From: Streptomyces jeddahensis
GTDB lineage: Bacteria > Actinomycetota > Actinomycetes > Streptomycetales > Streptomycetaceae
Length of the DNA stretch: 64,000 nucleotides
Direction: 5' to 3'
NCBI RefSeq assembly: GCF_001642995.1
Contig: NZ_LOHS01000021.1
Location: forward strand, 16,804 to 80,803
The translations under genes and the position numbers were made by a program. The notes under the pieces are model-generated. The model worked only from the letters and a program-made list of their open reading frames with translations. It was not told the origin of the DNA and did not search any database. Positions within the stretch are counted from its first letter, which is position 1. Each line of letters starts with the position of its first letter. Below are positions 47,339-56,010 of this stretch, in pieces.

Positions 47339-48580
47339 TCAAAACGACCGGTCGCACAGGGACACCTGCCGTGTTTCAGGGTACCCCGGCGGCCTCGGCG
47401 GCCGGGCACGCGCGCAGTGGGCGCCGACGGTCGCCACCAGGGCGCACAGCGTGATGAAGTCCTTGAACGCCCTGCGGGTCGCCCCCTCGACATACGGCAG
47501 CGTGAAGCCCGGGACCTGGGGGACTAGGGCGACCCAGAACCACGGGGACCGGGCCACGGCCCCGGGCCGCAGCGCCCCGGCGAGCAGCAGCGGCAGGACG
47601 ACGACCAGATAGTGGTCGTACGAGGGCCTGGAGATCACGAAGGTCGCCAGCATCAGCATCACGGCGGTCTCGACCAGCCGGGCGGGCCCCGGATCGCCGC
47701 ACCGCCAGCGCCGCCACGCACAGCTCACGCCCGCCGCCGCACCCGCTGCCGCCACCAGCACGGCCACCACCTGCGGCACCCCCAGCCGCGGCAGCACCGC
47801 GACCGCCGACACGTCGTACGGACGCATGAGACCGTCCCCGCCGCGCAGCAGAAAGGGCAGCGTCCGGGTGAGGAAGCCGGCCGGGTCCGGCATCACCAGA
47901 CCCGCGCACACCGAGGCCGCCGCGGGCACCCCCACCATCCAGCCCAGGGCCCGCCACTGCCGGGCGAAGACGAAGAGCAGTGCGATCGGGGCGAGCAGCG
48001 GCTTCAGGGCGACGGCTGCCCCGACGACCGCGCCCGCGGCGGCCCAGCGCCCCCGGTCGGCGAGTAGCAGGGCGAGCGGCAGGGCGAAGGCGGCCGTCAC
48101 GGTCCAGTTCCCGAGGTTGACGAGATGCCCGAACGGCGCCCAGAACAGGACGGTGCCGAGCAGCCCGAGAACGGCGAAGCGGCTGCGCCAGGGCACGCCG
48201 AAGATCCGCAGCGCGCAGGCCCACCCGGCGACCAGCGCGCCGACGACCAGCAGCGGCACGACGACCCGTACCACCGACGAGGGCAGCATCGCCTGGGGAG
48301 CGGCGGCGATCACGGCACTGGGCAGATAGAGGAAGCGGCGGTCCGCGTAGGGCGCTCCGCCGTCCAGCCAGGCCGCCGCGGCCCGTACGACGAAGGCGTT
48401 GTCCATTCCCCCGCCCGCCGAGACCACGGCGACCCGGACGGCGCGTGCCACGAGCACGAGGGCGAGCAGAGTTCCGGCGAGAGGTCCTGCGGGCTGCAGC
48501 AGCCAGTCACGGGCCTGGCACGACGGGGCGGTGTCCGCCTCGTCCGTCACGCCCGGCATGCCGCCCTCGTCCTTGTTCAT
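47339..48580 (-). CDS. GT87-like multispan glycosyltransferase
   Basis: A roughly 413-residue integral membrane protein with about ten hydrophobic helices, of the GT87/DUF2029 type. Such enzymes move mannose or arabinose from polyprenyl-phosphate sugars to outer-face acceptors. The segments GGMDNAFVVRAAAAWLDGGAPYADRRFLYLPSA and APFGHLVNLGNWT resemble conserved loops of this group. The donor and acceptor cannot be told. ATG at 48580 or GTG at 48589; neither has a strong site. It precedes rplM on the same strand and is separated from the polysaccharide operon by one plus-strand gene. Confidence 0.78.
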   Translation of the reverse strand: MNKDEGGMPGVTDEADTAPSCQARDWLLQPAGPLAGTLLALVLVARAVRVAVVSAGGGMDNAFVVRAAAAWLDGGAPYADRRFLYLPSAVIAAAPQAMLPSSVVRVVVPLLVVGALVAGWACALRIFGVPWRSRFAVLGLLGTVLFWAPFGHLVNLGNWTVTAAFALPLALLLADRGRWAAAGAVVGAAVALKPLLAPIALLFVFARQWRALGWMVGVPAAASVCAGLVMPDPAGFLTRTLPFLLRGGDGLMRPYDVSAVAVLPRLGVPQVVAVLVAAAGAAAGVSCAWRRWRCGDPGPARLVETAVMLMLATFVISRPSYDHYLVVVLPLLLAGALRPGAVARSPWFWVALVPQVPGFTLPYVEGATRRAFKDFITLCALVATVGAHCARARPPRPPGYPETRQVSLCDRSF

Positions 48581-48692
48581 ACCGATCACGCTAGAGCCCG
48601 CCGGTGCCGGTTCCCGGAACGTGCCGCGGCGTGCCGAAGTCGTGTCCTAGCCCGGGTCCTTGGGCCGTCGGCCCCCGTCTAAGATGCGCCCC

Positions 48693-49571
48693 ATGAGCTT
48701 TGGGCAAGGGGGGCCTCAGTGGGGTCCCGGGGGGCCGGATTCGGGTTCCCCCAACTGGGGTTCGGGTTCGGACACTCCCGACTGGGCGGCGCTCGCCGAG
48801 GCCTCCGAGGCGGCGCGCGCCCGCCGCCGCAGGTGGCTGTGGATAGGCGGCAGCGCCCTGGCCACCGTCGTGGTCGGTGCGCTCGTGGCGACGGCGGTCG
48901 TCTCCGCCAACAGCGGCAACTCCGCGTCGAACCAGCCCGCGGACAAGCTCCCCACCTCCGCGGACATCCCGAGCGACACGACGAAGCCCGGGCCGTCCTT
49001 CGAGGAGACCACTCCCCCGCCCCCGCTGGACCCGAAGGACTTCGTCTCCAGCGCCGAGAAGGACACCGCGCCGCTCAGCGCCGACACCCTCTTCCCCGGC
49101 CGGAGCCTGACGATGGGCGAGCGGGTCTACAAGAAGGGCGCCACCAGCAGCACGACCAAGTGCGCCACGGCCATCCGGGGCGACCTCGCCCAGGTCCTCA
49201 CCGGCAACGGCTGCACCCGCCTGATCCGGGCCACCTACTCCAGGAACGGCGTCGCGGTCACGGTCGGCGTCGCCGTGTTCGACACCGAGGCCAAGGCCAC
49301 CAAGGCCAAGCAGCAAGCGGACAAGGGCAACGTGACCTCGCTGTCCGGCTCCGGCGTCCCCGCCTTCTGCCGTACGGCGGTCTGCCGCACCACGACCAAT
49401 GCGTACGGGCGCTACGTGTATCTCACCAATGCCGGGTTCACCAGTGGCAAGGACGTGACGCAGAAGGACAGCGCGGTCTTCACCACGGGCGACGACCTCG
49501 CGGAGTTCACGTTCCGGCAGATCCGCCGCCGCGGCGAGGCGCAGGCGTCGGCGGCCGCCAACGCCTCGTAA
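48693..49571 (+). CDS. Single-pass membrane protein with extracytoplasmic domain
   Basis: A 292-residue protein. The N-terminus is Gly/Pro/Ser-rich (SFGQGGPQWGPGG); one membrane helix lies near residues 50-72 (WIGGSALATVVVGALVATAVV). A Ser/Thr/Pro linker follows, then an outer domain with four cysteines (KCAT, GCTR, FCRT, VCRT) that probably form disulfides. The fold is not recognised. The ATG at 48693 is preceded in frame by one at 48684. It converges on the DPM-like gene with only 10 bp between stop codons, and diverges from the GT87 gene. Confidence 0.75.
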   Translation: MSFGQGGPQWGPGGPDSGSPNWGSGSDTPDWAALAEASEAARARRRRWLWIGGSALATVVVGALVATAVVSANSGNSASNQPADKLPTSADIPSDTTKPGPSFEETTPPPPLDPKDFVSSAEKDTAPLSADTLFPGRSLTMGERVYKKGATSSTTKCATAIRGDLAQVLTGNGCTRLIRATYSRNGVAVTVGVAVFDTEAKATKAKQQADKGNVTSLSGSGVPAFCRTAVCRTTTNAYGRYVYLTNAGFTSGKDVTQKDSAVFTTGDDLAEFTFRQIRRRGEAQASAAANAS

Positions 49572-49581
49572 CGCACGTGGT

Positions 49582-50337
49582 CTACCGGCTGTGCTTCATG
49601 CGCAGCCGGATCGGCACCACCGCCGACTCCAGCTGCGTGCGCAGCGTCATCTTGGAGACTCCTTCGGTCCGCTCCTCGAAGCGGATCGGGATCTCGATCG
49701 CGCTGTGCCCGGCGTGGACCGCCTTGTACTTGAGCTCGACCTGGAAGCTGTAGCCGGCGCTGTCCAGGGAGTGCAGGTCGACGTCGCGGAGCGCCCGGGC
49801 CGACCAGAGGTTGAACCCGGCCGTGATGTCCCGGATCTTGGTGCCGAGCACGGTGCGCGCATAGCGGTTGGCGAACCGCGACAGCAGGACGCGGTGCGCG
49901 CCCCACTCCTCGTCCAGCGAACCGCCCTGCACGTACCGGCTGCCGATGACCAGCCCCACACCGGTGGCCTCCGCCGTGCCGACCATGCGCGGCACCGCCT
50001 CCACCGGGTGGCTGCCGTCGGCGTCCATCTGCACGACGTAGTCGGCGCCCTCGTCGAGCGCGGCGCTCATCCCCGCGACGTAGGCCCGGCCGAGGCCGTC
50101 CTTCTCGGTGCGGTGCAGCACGCTCATCCGGTGCCACCCGTCGGCGTTGTACTTCTCGGCCAGCTCCTCGGCGATACGGCCGGTGCCGTCCGGGCTGGAG
50201 TCGTCGACGATCTTCAGATGGAGACCGGGCAGCGGCAGGTGGAGCACCGCTTCGGCCATGCGCGGCAGGTTGGCCGCTTCGTTGTAGGTGGGCATCACCA
50301 CGGTGACGCGGGCGCCCGCCGCCAGGTCGTATGTCAT
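49582..50337 (-). CDS. DPM-like polyprenol-phosphate sugar synthase (GT2)
   Basis: A 251-residue GT2 enzyme of the dolichol-phosphate mannose synthase type, which loads a sugar from a nucleotide donor onto polyprenyl phosphate. Motifs: TVVMPTYNEAANLP, VDDSSPDGT, VQMDADGSHP (DxD) and SRYVQGGS. No C-terminal membrane helices follow. The ATG has GGGGAGGAAAG upstream and overlaps the ugd stop codon (ATGA). It is the last gene of the six-gene polysaccharide operon and should supply the lipid-linked sugar used by the GT39-like proteins encoded upstream. Confidence 0.9.
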   Translation of the reverse strand: MTYDLAAGARVTVVMPTYNEAANLPRMAEAVLHLPLPGLHLKIVDDSSPDGTGRIAEELAEKYNADGWHRMSVLHRTEKDGLGRAYVAGMSAALDEGADYVVQMDADGSHPVEAVPRMVGTAEATGVGLVIGSRYVQGGSLDEEWGAHRVLLSRFANRYARTVLGTKIRDITAGFNLWSARALRDVDLHSLDSAGYSFQVELKYKAVHAGHSAIEIPIRFEERTEGVSKMTLRTQLESAVVPIRLRMKHSR

Positions 50338-51659
50338 TGTCTTTCCTCCCCACCCGGCGCGGGCCTGCCCAGCGCACGGAACTCCCAGCCCGCCGCGGCC
50401 CACCGGCCTGCGTCGAGCACCCCCCTGCCGTCCACGATCCGCGGACGTCCCGCCAGCGTCCGCAGCCGCTCGGGATCGAGCTCGCGGAACTCCGGCCACT
50501 CGGTCAGATGCAGCACCACGTCGGCGCCGCGCACCGCCTCCTCGGCCGACAGCGCGTAGCCGAGCAGCGGGAACGCCTTGCGGGCGTTGTCCATGGCCTG
50601 CGGGTCGTAGACCGTGACATCGGCTCCGTCGAGCCGGAGCCGCGCCGCCACGTTGAGGGCGGGCGAGTCGCGGATGTCGTCCGAGTCCGGCTTGAAGGCG
50701 GCGCCGAGTACGGCGATGCGGGCACCCAGCACGGCTCCCCCGCACAGGTCCCGGGCCAGTTCGACGACCCGGTCGCGGCGGCGCATGTTGATGCGGTCGA
50801 CCTCGCGCAGGAAGGCCAGGGAGACGCCCAGTTCGTCGGCTCGGTGTGCGAAGGCCCGGATGTCCTTGGGCAGGCAGCCGCCGCCGAATCCGACGCCCGC
50901 GCGCAGGAACTTCCTGCCGATGCGCTCGTCGTGGCCGATGGCCTCGGCCAGTACGGAGACGTCCGCGCCCGCCGCCTCGCAGACCTCTGCCATCGCGTTG
51001 ATGAAGGAGATCTTCGTGGCGAGGAAGGCGTTGGCGGCCGTCTTGACGAGTTCGGCGGTCGGGAAGTCGGCGGAGACGACGGGGGTGCCGGCCGCGATGA
51101 CGGGTGCGTACACCGCGCGCAGCAGCTCCTCGGCGCGTGCCGACCGGACGCCCAGGACCAGCCGGTCGGGCCGCAGCGTGTCGGCGACGGCGAAGCCCTC
51201 GCGCAGGAACTCCGGGTTCCAGGCCAGCTCCGCCCCCGGGCCCGCCAGTTCGGCGAGCCTCCCGGCCAGCCGGTCCGCCGTACCCACCGGCACCGTCGAC
51301 TTGCCGACGACCAGCGCGCCCTCGGGCAGCAGCGGACCGAGGTTCTCGATCACGGCGTCCACGTACGTCAGGTCGGCGGCCTCGGAGTCCTTGCTCTGCG
51401 GCGTGCCCACGCAGGAGAAGTGCACCTGCCCGAAGGCCGCCGCCTCCTCGTAGGAGGTGGTGAAGCGCAGCCGTCCGGTGGCCGTGTGCTGGGCGATGAG
51501 CTCGGGCAGGCCCGGCTCGTGGAAGGGCACACGACCGGCTCGCAGGGCGGCGATCTTGTCAGGGTCGACGTCGACCCCGAGCACCTCGTGTCCGAGCTCC
51601 GCCATGCAGGCGGCATGGGTGGCACCGAGGTAGCCGGTGCCGATGACTGTGAGCCGCAT
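50334..51659 (-). CDS. ugd: UDP-glucose 6-dehydrogenase family enzyme
   Basis: Oxidises UDP-glucose to UDP-glucuronate with two NAD. The 441-residue protein has the NAD motif TVIGTGYLGATHA, the Glu in WNPEFLREG, the Lys in ELVKTAANAF, and the catalytic Cys in GVGFGGGCLPKD, all intact. The ATG at 51659 has AGGAGG 11 bases upstream; a GTG at 51671 overlaps that site and is less likely. It follows the GT39-like gene by 48 bp and overlaps the DPM-like gene by 4 bp. It suggests that the polymer of this operon contains uronic acid or a sugar derived from it. Confidence 0.93.
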   Translation of the reverse strand: MRLTVIGTGYLGATHAACMAELGHEVLGVDVDPDKIAALRAGRVPFHEPGLPELIAQHTATGRLRFTTSYEEAAAFGQVHFSCVGTPQSKDSEAADLTYVDAVIENLGPLLPEGALVVGKSTVPVGTADRLAGRLAELAGPGAELAWNPEFLREGFAVADTLRPDRLVLGVRSARAEELLRAVYAPVIAAGTPVVSADFPTAELVKTAANAFLATKISFINAMAEVCEAAGADVSVLAEAIGHDERIGRKFLRAGVGFGGGCLPKDIRAFAHRADELGVSLAFLREVDRINMRRRDRVVELARDLCGGAVLGARIAVLGAAFKPDSDDIRDSPALNVAARLRLDGADVTVYDPQAMDNARKAFPLLGYALSAEEAVRGADVVLHLTEWPEFRELDPERLRTLAGRPRIVDGRGVLDAGRWAAAGWEFRALGRPAPGGEERQ

Positions 51660-51707
51660 GGTCAGCGGCACCTCCTTTGCCTCAGCTGTGGGGGCGGCTT
51701 TCTGCCC

Positions 51708-53249
51708 TTACCTACGCTCGAGCACCTGGACGGTGACCCGGTGCAGCTTCACTGTCTTGACGGCCTTGAAGTCCTTGCTGAGCACCGCGGCAGTCTGTTC
51801 GTTCATGCCTTCGAGCAGCTTGCCGTCGCGGACGGTGGAGATGAGCCAGAGCCGGTCCACCGTGGCCAGACAGCGGGCCGGGCGCCGGCATTCGGTGGCG
51901 CCGTAGGAGCCGTTCTGCTGCGGGGTCCACTCCATCAGCACGTCCTTGGGCGCGCGGCCGTTCCGCAGCTCGTACGCCATGGCGCGGCGCTCCGACAGGC
52001 CGCCGTTGAAGACCATGCCGTCCCCGCTGTGCTCACCCGCGGCCACGGTGCGCGCGGCACCGCGGTAGTCGGGCTCGTCGGGCAGGTCCTGCTTGGCGAG
52101 GCCGATGGCGGGCCAGGCGACGAAGGCGTACGCCGCGGCGACGGCCACCACGAGGAGCCCGCCGAAGGCCTGCGCGCCCGCGCCGCGGCGTGCCTCCGGC
52201 GAGAACCGTCCGGCGAGCCGGGTGATCCCTGCGCTCGCCAGCAGGGTCCAGGCGGGGATGGTGAACAGCAGATAGCGCGGCAGGAACATGTGCAGCTGGT
52301 TGGCCGTCACGAAGGTCAGGACGGGCGGCAGGATCGCCCAGGCGCCCAGCAGCAGTGCGTACCGGCGCGCGGCGAGCAGTCCCAGCAGGCCGAGTCCCAT
52401 GACCAGCAGACCCGTGGCCCACGAGCCGAACAGCTCCTGCGGGTACTCGATCAGATCCTGCGTCGTCGTCACGTTCCAGGCGATCTGGCCGCTCTGACTC
52501 GTGCCCTGCGCGACCATCGGCAGCGTGATCGACAGTCCGAGCATCACCGCGCCCGCGAAGGCGTAGTGCGCGATCCGGTCGCCGCGCCTCTTCACCAGGA
52601 CGACCAGGCCCAGATGCCCGGCGAGTACGGACACCGCCACGAGGTGACTGAAGCCCGTCGCGGCGATGGAGAGGGCGTACACCGTCCAGTCCCGCAGGCT
52701 CGGCCTGTCCAGTGCCCGGAGCAGGAACAGCGTGGCCAGCAGCGCGAAGAGAGTGGCGAAGGCGTAGGGCCTGGCCTCCTGCCCGTAGCGGGTGATCGCG
52801 GGGACCACCGCGAAGAGCAGCCCGGCCAGGAGCCCGGTGCGCACGGCGAACATCCGCCGCCCGATCAGCCCGACCAGCCCGGCGGACAGCGCCATGGCCA
52901 CCGCTTCCGGCAGCCGCAGCATCGCGGCCGAATCCCCCGCCGCCGCGATCCACAGGTGCATCACGGCGTAGTACGGCGTGAAGACGACGTCGATGTGCTC
53001 GATGAGCCGCCCGAGATCGCTGTACGAGAGCGTGGACGCCCACCAGGTGGCATGCTCGTCGCGCCACAGCTGGCGGTGGCCGAGGCCCGGCAGGACGCAC
53101 GCGAACGCGACGAGAGCCGGCAGCAGGAAGACCAGGAACGCCGAGCCCCGCGACCCGCCCTGGCCGCGCGCGGCGGCACGGCGCCTGCCCGCGCGGCCGC
53201 CGTCCGCTTCGGGAGAGTGCGGCTGCTCGACCGGAACGTACGTCGTCAT
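51708..53249 (-). CDS. GT39/ArnT-like multispan glycosyltransferase
   Basis: A 513-residue membrane enzyme of the ArnT/PMT (GT39, GT-C) type that uses polyprenyl-phosphate sugars outside the membrane. It has about ten to twelve helices. The first outer loop carries the catalytic acidic pair Asp64-Glu65 (LWRDEHATWW). A soluble domain of about 110 residues ends the protein. The ATG overlaps the upstream stop codon in ATGA. It is the fourth gene of the operon and probably decorates the polymer or the wall with the sugar loaded by the DPM-like enzyme. Confidence 0.85.
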   Translation of the reverse strand: MTTYVPVEQPHSPEADGGRAGRRRAAARGQGGSRGSAFLVFLLPALVAFACVLPGLGHRQLWRDEHATWWASTLSYSDLGRLIEHIDVVFTPYYAVMHLWIAAAGDSAAMLRLPEAVAMALSAGLVGLIGRRMFAVRTGLLAGLLFAVVPAITRYGQEARPYAFATLFALLATLFLLRALDRPSLRDWTVYALSIAATGFSHLVAVSVLAGHLGLVVLVKRRGDRIAHYAFAGAVMLGLSITLPMVAQGTSQSGQIAWNVTTTQDLIEYPQELFGSWATGLLVMGLGLLGLLAARRYALLLGAWAILPPVLTFVTANQLHMFLPRYLLFTIPAWTLLASAGITRLAGRFSPEARRGAGAQAFGGLLVVAVAAAYAFVAWPAIGLAKQDLPDEPDYRGAARTVAAGEHSGDGMVFNGGLSERRAMAYELRNGRAPKDVLMEWTPQQNGSYGATECRRPARCLATVDRLWLISTVRDGKLLEGMNEQTAAVLSKDFKAVKTVKLHRVTVQVLERR

Positions 53250-55006
53250 CGCTTCACCCAGATCCGGTAGGGCGCCTGCCCGCTGCCCTTCTCTGCGGGC
53301 AGCACGGTCAGCAGCCGGTAGTGCTTGGCGCCGCGCAGCACCTTGGGAATGGAGGGCGTGCGCAGGGCGATCGCGTCGTACCTGCCCTTCCGCACGGCGG
53401 TGTCCAGCGCCGTGCCGCGCCCGGCCCGGCTCCACTGGCCGGCGTCGGTCACCGAGCGCAGGTAGTACGCGGAGATCTCGGGGTCGTCGGTGAGGTACCG
53501 CCCGTCACCGTCCACGACCTGCCGCATCGCACCCACCATGCGCGCCGAGTCCGGCGGCTGGAACAGGCTCTGGGACTGCGCCATGCCCATCACCAGGCCG
53601 ATGACGTAGATCATGATGCCGATCTGCGGATAGCGGAAGTGCGCGCCCATCACTCGGGAGACTCCGAGGCCCGCCATGGGCACGGCGAAGAGCAGTCCGA
53701 AACCCACATGGATGTGAAGCGAGCTGCCGTTACCCAGATACGCCTGGTAGGCCGGGGCCAACAGCGCGGTGGCGCACAGCGTCAGTCCGAGCGCGGCCCG
53801 GCGTACCGCTCCCGGTGCGGAGCCCACCGCCCACGGCATCTCGCCCATGCGGGCCCGGCGGATGTAGCCGACGGCGCCGATGACGGCGACGAGCAGCACG
53901 AGGCCGCCCCACTGGGCGCTCTCCTTCAGCAGCGTCAGCGCGTCGTCGTGGCCGTGCACGTTCCAGCCTGTGGGGGTGCCCTTCAGCTCCACGCCGACGA
54001 AGCACAGCGCCCCCGTCGCCGCGGCGAAGAGCGCTCCTCTGGCGAACGCCCCGACCCCGCGGAAGCGGTAGGCGGTGAGCACGGCGAGCACGGTCAGCGT
54101 CGGCAGATACAGCGCGGCGGAGTACGCGGCGAACGGTGCGAGTGCGGCGAAAGGAGCCGCGAGCAGCACGAACGCCGGGTTCGCCTGGCGGGTCTTGGCC
54201 AGCAGCCACAGCGACGCGGCCAGCAGGAAGAGCGAGAGCGAGTGCAGTGAGGCGTACCGTCCGGTGAAAGCGGTCGACTCCAGCACGGAGTACATCGCCG
54301 CGGCCGCCAGGCCTGCACGCGCGTTGAACAGCAGCCGGGTCGCCCCGAACAGCAGCGCGGTCGCGCCCAGGGCCCAGCCCAGGCTCACGAGGCGAGCCCC
54401 GGTCAGTCCGCCCTCGGCGATCAGCCCGCTGAGCCTGCCGTCGGACATCAGGAACTCCGCCTCCGCGGGGAAGGCGCTGCCGGTGAGCCGGGCGGTGAGC
54501 CCGATCTGCACCAGCAGGATCAGCAGCAGCACCCCGCGGCTGATCCAGGCGGAGCGGCTGGTGTCCACCGACCACGCCGAGACCGGCACTTCGGGCAGCA
54601 CGTAGGCGGGTTCGGGCTCGGGCTCCGGTTCGGGATCGAGAACCCTGTACTCCGGCACGTAGTACTCGTGCTCGAGCTCCGGTGCGACGGTCTCACCGTA
54701 GTAGGGCGGGTACCCCTGACGGTCCTGCGGACCCGGCTGCTGCGGGATCGTGGTCTGCTGCTGGGGCACGTGGCCCTGCGGGTCGGGGTAGCCCTGCTGG
54801 TACGGCGGGTACGGCTGCGGGCCGGCCGTCGGCGCGTAGGGCTGGCGCACCCACTGATCGCCGTCGTACTGCCCGCCGTACTGGCTGTCGTAGTGCCCGT
54901 CCTCCTGGCCGCCGTACTGGTCCGCATACGCACCCCCACCGGGGCTCTGCCCCTGCCGGCCACCGCCGTCGGCGTCGAACCAGCCGCCGCCCTGACTGCT
55001 GCTCAT
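53246..55006 (-). CDS. GT39-like multispan protein with Pro/Gln/Tyr-rich N-terminus
   Basis: A 586-residue membrane protein. Residues 1-150 are cytoplasmic and low in complexity: Gly/Gln/Tyr repeats (QYGGQ), Pro/Gln-rich runs, and PEPEPEPEP at about 125-133. About ten membrane helices follow, and the C-terminal soluble end (YLTDDPEISAYYLRS to YRIWVKR) resembles that of actinomycete GT39-like transferases. At the place of the catalytic Asp-Glu pair in the first loop it has AFPAEAEF (Ala181, Glu182), so the Asp seems lost. It may be inactive or use another residue. It overlaps both neighbours in ATGA. Confidence 0.75.
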   Translation of the reverse strand: MSSSQGGGWFDADGGGRQGQSPGGGAYADQYGGQEDGHYDSQYGGQYDGDQWVRQPYAPTAGPQPYPPYQQGYPDPQGHVPQQQTTIPQQPGPQDRQGYPPYYGETVAPELEHEYYVPEYRVLDPEPEPEPEPAYVLPEVPVSAWSVDTSRSAWISRGVLLLILLVQIGLTARLTGSAFPAEAEFLMSDGRLSGLIAEGGLTGARLVSLGWALGATALLFGATRLLFNARAGLAAAAMYSVLESTAFTGRYASLHSLSLFLLAASLWLLAKTRQANPAFVLLAAPFAALAPFAAYSAALYLPTLTVLAVLTAYRFRGVGAFARGALFAAATGALCFVGVELKGTPTGWNVHGHDDALTLLKESAQWGGLVLLVAVIGAVGYIRRARMGEMPWAVGSAPGAVRRAALGLTLCATALLAPAYQAYLGNGSSLHIHVGFGLLFAVPMAGLGVSRVMGAHFRYPQIGIMIYVIGLVMGMAQSQSLFQPPDSARMVGAMRQVVDGDGRYLTDDPEISAYYLRSVTDAGQWSRAGRGTALDTAVRKGRYDAIALRTPSIPKVLRGAKHYRLLTVLPAEKGSGQAPYRIWVKR

Positions 55007-56010
55007 GAGCGGGGCACCTCGAATCCGAAGTCGTCGTCGGCGATCAGGCGCCTGAACTCGGCGAGCGCGAGCGGGCTGCTCTGGATGCGCCAGTCGGCCC
55101 GTTTGCGGATGTTGAACCACACGAAGCCGATGACGTCCTTGTCCGCCTTGACGCCGCCGATCAGCTGACGCACATCCGCGCGGCGCCGCTCTCCCGGCTC
55201 GGAGGAGGTCTCGGTGATGAGGAACGGCTTGTCCGTGAACTCCCGCACCTGCCGGCGAGTCGGCCCGTACAGGGTGTCGAAGGTCTTGGCGCCGGTCAGC
55301 GTCCAGTAGCCGACGATCCCGACCCAGTCGACGTACGCGTCACCGGGCCAGTAGGGCTTCAGTTTCACCGCCGGAACCGGGTTGATGATGTTGGGACTCC
55401 ACACCCAGATCACATTGAGTGCGCCGGCGTCCTGGAAGACGTCGTGAATGTGCCGCCATGCCTTCACGAAGGCCTCGGGCGTCTCCTTCTTCGTGCCCCA
55501 CGGGTACCACTGGCCGTTCATCTCGTGGCCGAAACTGATGGCGACCGGCACGTCCACCTCGCGCACGCTCGCCGCGAACTTCTTGATGTACGCGTCCTGC
55601 GAGCCGTCCGCGATCTTCTCGAGCCCCGGTTTGAACGGCTCCCACGAGACGTACGGCAGACCGCCGTAGTCGAAGACGTTCCGCGCCCCCTCGGTATTGA
55701 AGGCGTCGCCCCAGCTCGAGTAGGAGCCGACCACGTTCGGCTTCTTGCCGACGGTCTTCGCGAAGCGTTCCACCGGTTTCATGGAGGTCGGGGCGCCGTC
55801 GACGGCCACTCCGAAGTAGTCCTTGGCGGGGTGGAGCAGCGGCTTCACGTCGTACGGCAAAGCCTCCTCGGCGTGCTTCGACGCCTCGCTGCCCGAGGGC
55901 TGGTGGGCGGCCGATGCGGCCGGGTCGTCGCCCTGCAGGGCGCCGCAGCCCGTGGCCCCGGCGAGGGTCGTCAGCACGAGAGCGGCTGAGAGAAGAGACC
56001 TGCGGATCAT
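55003..56010 (-). CDS. GH26-family lipoprotein glycoside hydrolase
   Basis: A 335-residue exported lipoprotein. The lipobox LAGATGC has Cys22. The mature domain resembles glycoside hydrolase family 26, which cleaves beta-mannan or related beta-glycans: VSWEPF, the acid/base Glu in FGHEMNGQWYPWG, IWVWSPN, and a nucleophile Glu in PFLITETSSE. The length is complete. Its gene overlaps the cellulose-synthase-like gene upstream and the membrane gene downstream by 4 bp each. Synthase-dependent polymer systems often include such an outer hydrolase that trims or releases the chain (GH8 in bcs), which is the likely role here. Confidence 0.87.
   Translation of the reverse strand: MIRRSLLSAALVLTTLAGATGCGALQGDDPAASAAHQPSGSEASKHAEEALPYDVKPLLHPAKDYFGVAVDGAPTSMKPVERFAKTVGKKPNVVGSYSSWGDAFNTEGARNVFDYGGLPYVSWEPFKPGLEKIADGSQDAYIKKFAASVREVDVPVAISFGHEMNGQWYPWGTKKETPEAFVKAWRHIHDVFQDAGALNVIWVWSPNIINPVPAVKLKPYWPGDAYVDWVGIVGYWTLTGAKTFDTLYGPTRRQVREFTDKPFLITETSSEPGERRRADVRQLIGGVKADKDVIGFVWFNIRKRADWRIQSSPLALAEFRRLIADDDFGFEVPRS

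Noticed and set aside
50331..53270. A plus-strand open frame of about 980 codons opposite ugd and the GT39-like gene
   Set aside because: Shadow of genes with intact catalytic motifs on the minus strand; its composition is Arg/Gly/Gln-rich with no domain.
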